The notes under the pieces: model-generated | What the model saw: the letters and a program-made list of their open reading frames with translations, nothing else | Database searches by the model: none | What the model was told of the DNA's origin: nothing | Made by a program: the position numbers and the translations under genes | Assembly: GCF_000021705.1 (NCBI RefSeq) | Contig: NC_012752.1 | Coordinates: 33,788 to 48,457, forward strand | Direction of reading: 5' to 3' | Length of the DNA: 14,670 nt | From: Candidatus Hamiltonella defensa 5AT (Acyrthosiphon pisum) | Lineage (GTDB): Bacteria; Pseudomonadota; Gammaproteobacteria; Enterobacterales; Enterobacteriaceae | Shown: piece by piece, positions 1 through 4,963 of the stretch | Layout: each line of letters starts with the position of its first letter | How positions within the stretch are numbered: the stretch's first letter is position 1

Positions 1-268
1 TTTTTTTACGTAACCACAAAAAAATCCCCGCCAGCACGCACCCGACGCCGGCCACTTGCGCCGCCTTCATCAGCCCTGATTGAACGCTGGCGATCCCTTG
101 TGTGATATGGTTGACCATCCCCGCAATGTCCTCATCAGCAGAGGCGCTCTGGGTCACACACAGGCTGAGCAGGGCTATCAGGACTTGCCCTGTTTTTTGG
201 CGCAGGCGATTAGCCCAGAGAGACAGATGGACGTAAAAAAACAAAATTTTGTCGTGAAATGAACGCAT
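1..268 (-). CDS. traR: TraR-like (IcmD/DotP position) type IVB transfer protein, 3' end outside window
   Basis: The minus-strand frame opens with ATG at 268 and stays open to the left edge, so only about 89 codons of the N-terminal part are visible. A good ribosome binding site (AAGGAA, 280-275) precedes the start. After a basic N-terminal stretch there is a hydrophobic segment, GQVLIALLSLCVTQSASA, that looks like a signal peptide with an A-S-A cleavage site at about residues 45-47. A second hydrophobic segment (VAGVGCVLAGIFLWL) begins near residue 72, just before the edge. Small two-segment membrane proteins of this kind are typical of TraR/IcmD/DotP. In IncI1 plasmids traR follows traQ, which is the arrangement here. 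The name rests mainly on position and membrane layout, because the sequence itself is not strongly diagnostic. Confidence 0.6.
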   Translation of the reverse strand, partial: MRSFHDKILFFYVHLSLWANRLRQKTGQVLIALLSLCVTQSASADEDIAGMVNHITQGIASVQSGLMKAAQVAGVGCVLAGIFLWLRKK

Positions 269-315
269 TGAAAATTCCTTAAAAAAGTGACATGAAAAAA
301 TGAGCTCTGACTTGA

Positions 316-855
316 TTACCAGACGATATTGAGGGTATTTTTGAGTGCGGTGAGAAAATAAGGATTGCAGATCAGCAGGGTGCCTATCAGTACTTTGACC
401 ACGCCATGAGAGACATCTTCTCCTGCGCTGAGGCCGGTATGGCCGTCGATTAACGATCGTTTCATGCGCCGGATGCCCTGGTAGAAAAAAATGACCCCTA
501 ACAGACGCAACAGAGTGAGAACGGCATTGAGGGCTTCTGCCGCGGGGCCATACCGAGAGGGGGAGACATAAGCAATGGCATCAAAGGTGACATCACCAAA
601 TCCCAGTTGATGCGAAGAGGCATTCATGATTTGCCTTAATGAGATGAGTCCTCCACACATCATCAAAAACAGCACCCCCTTTCCCAGGGAAAATCCGCCC
701 CCTTGTCGATGCGTTTTAGGGCGGGCCAATCGCACACAATAAACCGTCGCACTGAAGATCCCCATCACCACAGAGAGACTCATGACCAGGTTGATCCCCG
801 ATTTCGTGAGCGTGTTGGCCAAATGACCCAACATTTGGATAAGGTCGGTATTCAT
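316..855 (-). CDS. traQ: TraQ-like (IcmC/DotE position) inner-membrane protein
   Basis: This gene encodes a 179-residue polytopic membrane protein. Hydrophobic segments are visible at about residues 22-43 (NLVMSLSVVMGIFSATVYCV), 57-73, 105-125 and 152-172, with basic residues between them. The start at 855 has AAGGAAA five bases upstream and lies 13 bases after the traP stop. A traR-like gene follows 47 bases downstream. In IncI1 transfer regions the gene between traP and traR is traQ, related to IcmC/DotE of the Legionella Dot/Icm system and required for conjugation in R64. Length and the four-segment layout fit that family. No catalytic motif is seen, and the exact role of the family is not settled. 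The assignment combines position with topology. Confidence 0.7.
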   Translation of the reverse strand: MNTDLIQMLGHLANTLTKSGINLVMSLSVVMGIFSATVYCVRLARPKTHRQGGGFSLGKGVLFLMMCGGLISLRQIMNASSHQLGFGDVTFDAIAYVSPSRYGPAAEALNAVLTLLRLLGVIFFYQGIRRMKRSLIDGHTGLSAGEDVSHGVVKVLIGTLLICNPYFLTALKNTLNIVW

Positions 856-868
856 AGGGTTTCCTTAT

Positions 869-1621
869 TTATTGGATCACCCCCGCAGAGGTGTCGATTT
901 GACGTTTTGCTGTGTCAATTTGATGAATTTTTATTTTTCCCAATGTGTCGCCTTCGCGCACCGCATAAGTGCTGCCTTGATAAGCGATCCACGCCATGCC
1001 CTGTGACAGGCTATGAAGGCGATAGCCGGTTGTTCCTGAGGAAGGTCGAGGTCTTTTTTGATCGGGTTTTGGGGCCCTTTTTTTATCCGGGAGGTGCTTT
1101 TGGGTTTGCTGGCTTTCGAAACGGATGGCCATGTCCCCGAGTTGTTGCTTGAGCTGCTTGATCTCTTGATTTTTGGCATCGAGGCGAGCGGATAAAGCCC
1201 CAATGGCTTCCCTGTTTTCCTCAGCAAAAAGACGGCGGGCTTCGAGAATGAGGGCCATTTCTTGTTGAAAGCGGGTGAATGCCTCAGACAGAGCCGCGTG
1301 GTTTTGCGTATTGACATTCCATGAGGGGATGGCTTTTTCCTCTGAATCTTTTTTAAAAAAAGCAGAGGGCTCATACACCGACGGTGAAGAGGCAAAACGC
1401 GCGAAACCGGTTTGCTCTGAGGGAGACGGCCAAAAAATAAAGGCACCTCCAAGAACCGTAAAACAAGCGAACATCCCCAATTCCTTTGACCCTAAACCCC
1501 AAAAAATCTTCTTTTTTGAAGGGAATTCAGGGGGGGGTGTGGGCTCTGTAGAGAGGTTGGAGGCCTCATGATGATCTGAGCCTCTTTCATCAAAATCAAA
1601 CCGATCTTTTGTTTCGTTCAT
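869..1621 (-). CDS. traP: TraP-like (IcmG/DotF position) bitopic coiled-coil transfer protein
   Basis: The frame is open upstream to 1771, but the ATG at 1621 (MNETKDRFDF) is preferred. It has an AAAGGAA ribosome binding site at 1636-1630, follows the traO stop by 25 bases, and avoids a long overlap with traO. The product is 250 residues. Residues 1-45 are hydrophilic and presumably cytoplasmic, and one membrane segment lies at about 48-64 (LGMFACFTVLGGAFIFW). A charged alpha-helical stretch at about 108-170 looks like a coiled coil. After a basic proline-rich linker comes a small beta-rich domain from about 200 to the end (YAVREGDTLGKIKIHQID). The plan of short cytoplasmic tail, single membrane pass and periplasmic coiled coil matches IcmG/DotF. 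The C-terminal domain also resembles the PilP/GspC-type periplasmic domain. Position between traO and traQ gives the name. Confidence 0.75.
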   Translation of the reverse strand: MNETKDRFDFDERGSDHHEASNLSTEPTPPPEFPSKKKIFWGLGSKELGMFACFTVLGGAFIFWPSPSEQTGFARFASSPSVYEPSAFFKKDSEEKAIPSWNVNTQNHAALSEAFTRFQQEMALILEARRLFAEENREAIGALSARLDAKNQEIKQLKQQLGDMAIRFESQQTQKHLPDKKRAPKPDQKRPRPSSGTTGYRLHSLSQGMAWIAYQGSTYAVREGDTLGKIKIHQIDTAKRQIDTSAGVIQ

Positions 1622-1646
1622 GGTATTTTTTCCTTTGATGGAAAGG

Positions 1647-2819
1647 TCATTTCGCTCTTTCTGATTTGAGACGAAGATTATCTTTTTCATAAACGCCGCC
1701 CATAAACTGGATGGCGATGATTTGTCCCCGGTGAAGAGTGACCTGTTGGATGGGTAATCGCGCGGCATCATGGGTCATGACCTGAGCGGCCTGTTGGCCT
1801 ATCCCCCCGACGATCGTGCCTGCAATGGCCCTGCCATCAGGATTCGAGGCGCGAGTTTGTATCACCGTGCCTTGAGGTGTGATCGTATTTTGAGTGTTGG
1901 CTTGCTCAAACAGTTGCCCTGCGCGACCCATTCCCATCGCCACCGCAGGTAAAATAATGCGAGAAAAATAACGATGATTGACTGTACTGGCGACAGAGGA
2001 TTGCAAGGTTTTTTCATCGAGGGCGTAGGCCTCCACGGCGTAGGTCTGTCCGCGCCAACTCATGCGCTCAAAGTGAATGCTGAGGCCGTCACCCACTAAT
2101 TGAACGCGTTTTGCCTGTAATTGCGCCCCGGCATAAGCGCCTGTGGGAATTTTTGCCAGTACCTGCGAATCAGGATTATCCGAATCGACGGCCGTTTCAA
2201 TCACCGCAGGCACACGGGTATAGGGGGCAACAATGGCTTTCTCAGTGATGTCATTGCCTGTCAAAGGCAGAGGGGCCGTCGATTGTTGGGCTACACTGTC
2301 TGTCCATGTGCCTTCAGAGACCGCTTCTCCTCCTTCAATGAGAGGGGCCAATTGAAAGGCCACGGGTTGCCATTGCGCATTTAACTCCTGGAGCAAGGTG
2401 TCGATGGCTTTTCTTCGGTGTTCATTGGCGCCGGTTTCCGTGAATGCGCTTCCTTTTTCCTGCTCCGTGACAGGAGGGGGCGCATACCGATTTTCGTCTG
2501 GAAGAGAGGCCGGGGACGGTTTTTGATTTTCTTCTGTCCCTTCCCTGATGCGAGCCACAAAGCTTTGGCCTTCCTCTCGGGCTTTTTCTGATTCAGTCCT
2601 GTTGTATTTTTCTAACAGTGCCCGGTATTCGGCGCTTTCTTTGGTTGGTCGGCCTGTCTGTGAGGCGACACTGTCAATCTGGACGATCGATTTCGTTTCA
2701 ATGGGGGTGTCTGTCCATTGGAGGATCAAATAAATCAACACAGCTAAAACAACAATGCAGATCATCAATAATATCAATGATTTCCCCGCCTCCCTCGCGA
2801 GCTCTTGTTCAATTTTCAT
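1647..2819 (-). CDS. traO: TraO (DotG/IcmE, VirB10-like) envelope-spanning core component
   Basis: This 390-residue protein has a cytoplasmic N-terminus, one membrane segment at about 14-34 (SLILLMICIVVLAVLIYLIL), a long hydrophilic periplasmic linker (about 40-215), and a conserved C-terminal domain at about 218-388. Within that domain, GAYAGAQLQAKRVQLVGDGL, RGQTYAVEAYALDEKT, RYFSRIILPAVAMGMG and LHRGQIIAIQFMGGVY are typical of the DotG/IcmE family, which shares the VirB10/TrbI fold. In type IVB systems this protein connects the inner-membrane complex with the outer-membrane core made with DotH, DotC and DotD. Legionella DotG is far longer because of a central repeat array. Here the linker is short and non-repetitive, as in conjugation-type members. 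The start at 2819 has GGAG about seven bases upstream and lies three bases after the traN stop, which suggests coupled translation. Confidence 0.9.
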   Translation of the reverse strand: MKIEQELAREAGKSLILLMICIVVLAVLIYLILQWTDTPIETKSIVQIDSVASQTGRPTKESAEYRALLEKYNRTESEKAREEGQSFVARIREGTEENQKPSPASLPDENRYAPPPVTEQEKGSAFTETGANEHRRKAIDTLLQELNAQWQPVAFQLAPLIEGGEAVSEGTWTDSVAQQSTAPLPLTGNDITEKAIVAPYTRVPAVIETAVDSDNPDSQVLAKIPTGAYAGAQLQAKRVQLVGDGLSIHFERMSWRGQTYAVEAYALDEKTLQSSVASTVNHRYFSRIILPAVAMGMGRAGQLFEQANTQNTITPQGTVIQTRASNPDGRAIAGTIVGGIGQQAAQVMTHDAARLPIQQVTLHRGQIIAIQFMGGVYEKDNLRLKSERAK

Positions 2820-2822
2820 GAT

Positions 2823-3827
2823 TTACTCCAGCTCAATGATCAACGGCTCTGTCTTCCCCATCACAGAAAAATGCACGGTGGGCGTGAGGGGTAATTTCCA
2901 CAAATGCGTGCCATCGAGGGAGGAGAGCGTTTGTTCAAATTCGTCTCTGATGTCACTTTGGGTGCGAATATAAAGATGCTCCCCCCATTGCCAAACGGTG
3001 GTTGAGGGCACCTGACCCCGGGTACGAAGTGGTTTGGCGTCAAGTGGGGGTACGCCATCCAGAAAAGCTTGAAGCAGATTGTTGTACAAGGCGATTTGAC
3101 TGTCAGGGGGCGCGCTGGGTTTGGCATTGGGGCCTCTCTGTGGGATCCGCAAATCCAGACGACTGTCCATGATCTGGGTTTGAGCTCGGCTCTGTGGAGA
3201 TCCGCTGGTGAGATGGATCACCACGGGGACATGCAAACCCTCCAGGTAGACGGTGATATTGCCGGTGTCATAGCGGCGCAATGCCTGAACGGCGATGAGC
3301 GCGCTGCTGGGGATATAACTGACCTGAAAGCCTTTATGATTGGAGTTCAGGGGCGGGGCACCGAGTGTCCATGGCGCCCCAGTACTGTCAGAAAAAGTGA
3401 GACTGCTGGTTTGATTGGCCGCCGTTCGTAAAATCGGGATGCTGGCTCCAGGCGATAAATTGACGGTTAATGTGCTGATACGAGGGACGATGGTCCTGGG
3501 CTGATAGGCCCGTCCACGACGAACTTCATCGGCCCCCCGACTGAGCGCCTCAATTTCAGGTCCTGATAAAGGAAGCGCCTGCTCCTGGGCATAGCTCAGT
3601 GCGTCGGAGGGCAGAGGCAAGGGTTTGTTCTTTTTCGAATTTTGATTATTTTTTCGCTCAGATCTTGAGGGCTCTTCTGTGGTTGATGATGCAGAATGGG
3701 CGGGCGTCCACTGGCGCGGTTTGTCGGACGCCCTGGCGTCTGTCAATACCACACTGAGGACTAAAAAAAGAAGCCGTAATGTCATGATAAATTCGCCTGT
3801 TGATGGGTCAATAGATATTTTTTTCAT
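2823..3827 (-). CDS. traN: TraN (DotH/IcmK) outer-membrane core component
   Basis: This is a 334-residue exported protein. The ATG at 3827 overlaps the traM stop in an ATGA tetranucleotide, which favours coupled translation from it, although no clear ribosome binding site precedes it. The alternative ATG at 3785 (MTLRLLFLVLSVVLTDARA) gives a more compact signal peptide and has a weak AGG ten bases upstream, so the true start is open. After the signal comes a basic low-complexity linker (about 40-75), then the conserved DotH region from about 78: YAQEQALPLSGPEIEAL, TLTVNLSPGASIPILRTA, APWTLG and a C-terminal beta-rich part. DotH/IcmK is an outer-membrane component of the type IVB core whose localisation in Legionella depends on the lipoproteins DotC and DotD. 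Their counterparts traI and traH lie upstream. Confidence 0.9.
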   Translation of the reverse strand: MKKISIDPSTGEFIMTLRLLFLVLSVVLTDARASDKPRQWTPAHSASSTTEEPSRSERKNNQNSKKNKPLPLPSDALSYAQEQALPLSGPEIEALSRGADEVRRGRAYQPRTIVPRISTLTVNLSPGASIPILRTAANQTSSLTFSDSTGAPWTLGAPPLNSNHKGFQVSYIPSSALIAVQALRRYDTGNITVYLEGLHVPVVIHLTSGSPQSRAQTQIMDSRLDLRIPQRGPNAKPSAPPDSQIALYNNLLQAFLDGVPPLDAKPLRTRGQVPSTTVWQWGEHLYIRTQSDIRDEFEQTLSSLDGTHLWKLPLTPTVHFSVMGKTEPLIIELE

Positions 3828-4495
3828 TTCGCATCAAAGGTGACTAATTGAGTCACTTCCAGTCCATTGGGTTTTTCTCTCAGATCGGCGCGTTGCAGAA
3901 AGAGAGAAAAAATAAAGCGTTGCTCGGGTAGAGACAGCGTCTGTCCTGAGAGTTTTAATGTCACGGGATACTGGATTTCCCACGCATAGACGCCATTGGA
4001 CAAAGGCCCTTTTTGGCGAACGACGCCGGGCGCTAACATGACGGCCAGATTCATTTTTTTGTCTCGAACGGCCGCTAAGACGTTCGATTGTGTCAACGCC
4101 TGGTAATAACTTTTAAATCCTTCTTCTGAAAAATAAGCTGAAACCCGGCTCATTTGCTCCTTAAAATGCACAAAATCCATGGTGAAGGCTTCCCGGATGG
4201 TGTGAGCGCCAAAATCTGACACTTGAGATACCGTCAACACCGGTTGATGTGTTGGGATGAGTGGGATCACTCGTCCTTCCTGTGTCGCAAAGTATTTGAC
4301 GGGGGGATGCGCCACTGTCCAGCCTAAATAGCCATTGAGCAGAAGCGACACGATGAGACACAGGCTGGTTGTCAGGCAGAGTGTTAATGTGGTTCGGGCA
4401 AATTGAGCCCCCAGTTGATTTTGATGATGGAGCTCAAGAGCCGCTTTGTAAGGAGCATTGTCCTTATTATCACCCAGGTCGGAATTTTTTTTCAT
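3824..4495 (-). CDS. traM: TraM (DotI/IcmL) inner-membrane core component
   Basis: This 223-residue protein has a short cytoplasmic N-terminus, one membrane segment at about 36-58 (LTLCLTTSLCLIVSLLLNGY), and a periplasmic domain. That domain contains family hallmarks: an aromatic, proline-containing stretch right after the membrane (VKYFATQEGRVIPL), then AFTMDFVHFKEQMSRVSAYF and EGFKSYYQALTQS at about 103-137, and WEIQYPVTLKLSGQTLSLPE further on. These identify the IcmL/DotI family (TraM of R64), whose periplasmic domain resembles VirB8. The start at 4495 has GAGG nine bases upstream. The stop overlaps the traN start by four bases. Gene order traL-traM-traN-traO is that of IncI1 plasmids. Confidence 0.92.
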   Translation of the reverse strand: MKKNSDLGDNKDNAPYKAALELHHQNQLGAQFARTTLTLCLTTSLCLIVSLLLNGYLGWTVAHPPVKYFATQEGRVIPLIPTHQPVLTVSQVSDFGAHTIREAFTMDFVHFKEQMSRVSAYFSEEGFKSYYQALTQSNVLAAVRDKKMNLAVMLAPGVVRQKGPLSNGVYAWEIQYPVTLKLSGQTLSLPEQRFIFSLFLQRADLREKPNGLEVTQLVTFDAK

Positions 4496-4519
4496 CGCGT
4501 TCAGCCTCAGACTGTGCCG

Positions 4520-4909
4520 TTAATTGAGCGTAAAAGGAGATCCCTTTTTTGGCTCAGGGACCATCATTTGTGAAGCGGAGACCGTTTTTTTGGGGATTGA
4601 ATAGTCCGCCACTGTCCATTCTTCCCAAGGATTGATGTGGCTCGGGATAACACGGGAGATTTTTTCTCGACCCGCCGCACAGACCTTGTCTTTAATGCCA
4701 TTCAAGAGGCTCGACAGGTCAGGAAAGGTCGGGACGGTGAGCGAGGTACTGAGGCTGCCTAAACATTGCTGTAATGCGGTGGTGGCGTACTGTTCCCGTT
4801 TTTCCCAGGCATCGGCCGCTTTTTTGGCCTGCTCATACCCCATTTGACTGCCGATTTGAGCCGCTTGATGTGCGCGACAGGGCTCGGCTTGAGTGAAGAG
4901 GCTGATCAT
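4520..4909 (-). CDS. traL: TraL-like transfer protein, possibly N-terminally truncated by a frameshift
   Basis: In frame, the first ATG is at 4909 and gives 129 residues. This start is poorly supported, since the nearest purine-rich run lies about 13 bases away. A much better start signal (AAAGGAGA then ATG at 4950) lies 41 bases upstream in another frame. Adding one base near 4930 would join it to this frame and give MKTLKT, then LLGGTGLWMISLFTQA, which is a convincing signal peptide. The remainder is hydrophilic and largely alpha-helical with three cysteines (residues 11, 49 and 77) and no motif I recognise. The gene between the primase and traM in IncI1 plasmids is traL, a small protein of unknown biochemical role. 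The name is positional. As written, the protein would not be exported efficiently. Confidence 0.6.
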   Translation of the reverse strand: MISLFTQAEPCRAHQAAQIGSQMGYEQAKKAADAWEKREQYATTALQQCLGSLSTSLTVPTFPDLSSLLNGIKDKVCAAGREKISRVIPSHINPWEEWTVADYSIPKKTVSASQMMVPEPKKGSPFTLN

Positions 4910-4926
4910 CCATAGACCCGTGCCCC

Positions 4927-4963
4927 CTAAAAGGTTTTGAGTGTTTTCATCGCCATCTCCTTT
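4927..4963 (-). promoter_or_regulatory. Strong ribosome binding site and seven-codon leader ahead of traL
   Basis: AAAGGAGA (4963-4956) overlaps the primase stop codon and is followed at ideal distance by ATG at 4950. The frame reads MKTLKTF and ends at TAG (4929-4927). The traL frame continues 18 bases further at ATG 4909. Either this is the original traL start, disconnected by loss of one base in the run TTTTAGGGGG, or it is a short leader allowing re-initiation. The first reading is preferred because the joined sequence makes a good signal peptide. Confidence 0.55.

Noticed and set aside
703..1152. Plus-strand open frame of 149 codons opposite traQ and traP
   Set aside because: It lies antisense to two well-supported genes, has no ribosome binding site or recognisable domain, and reads as a shadow of the opposite strand. 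The other plus-strand open frames of the window were rejected for the same reason.
1622..1771. Fifty-residue N-terminal extension of TraP
   Set aside because: It would overlap traO by 125 bases. The ATG at 1621 has a good ribosome binding site and natural spacing.
2668..2686. Second sfx-like match (gtcaatctgga) in traO
   Set aside because: The match is limited to a short core, lies in an unrelated gene and lacks the terminal TGG. It is consistent with chance.
3069..3431. Plus-strand frame of 120 codons inside traN
   Set aside because: It lies wholly antisense to a conserved DotH gene and has no family features.
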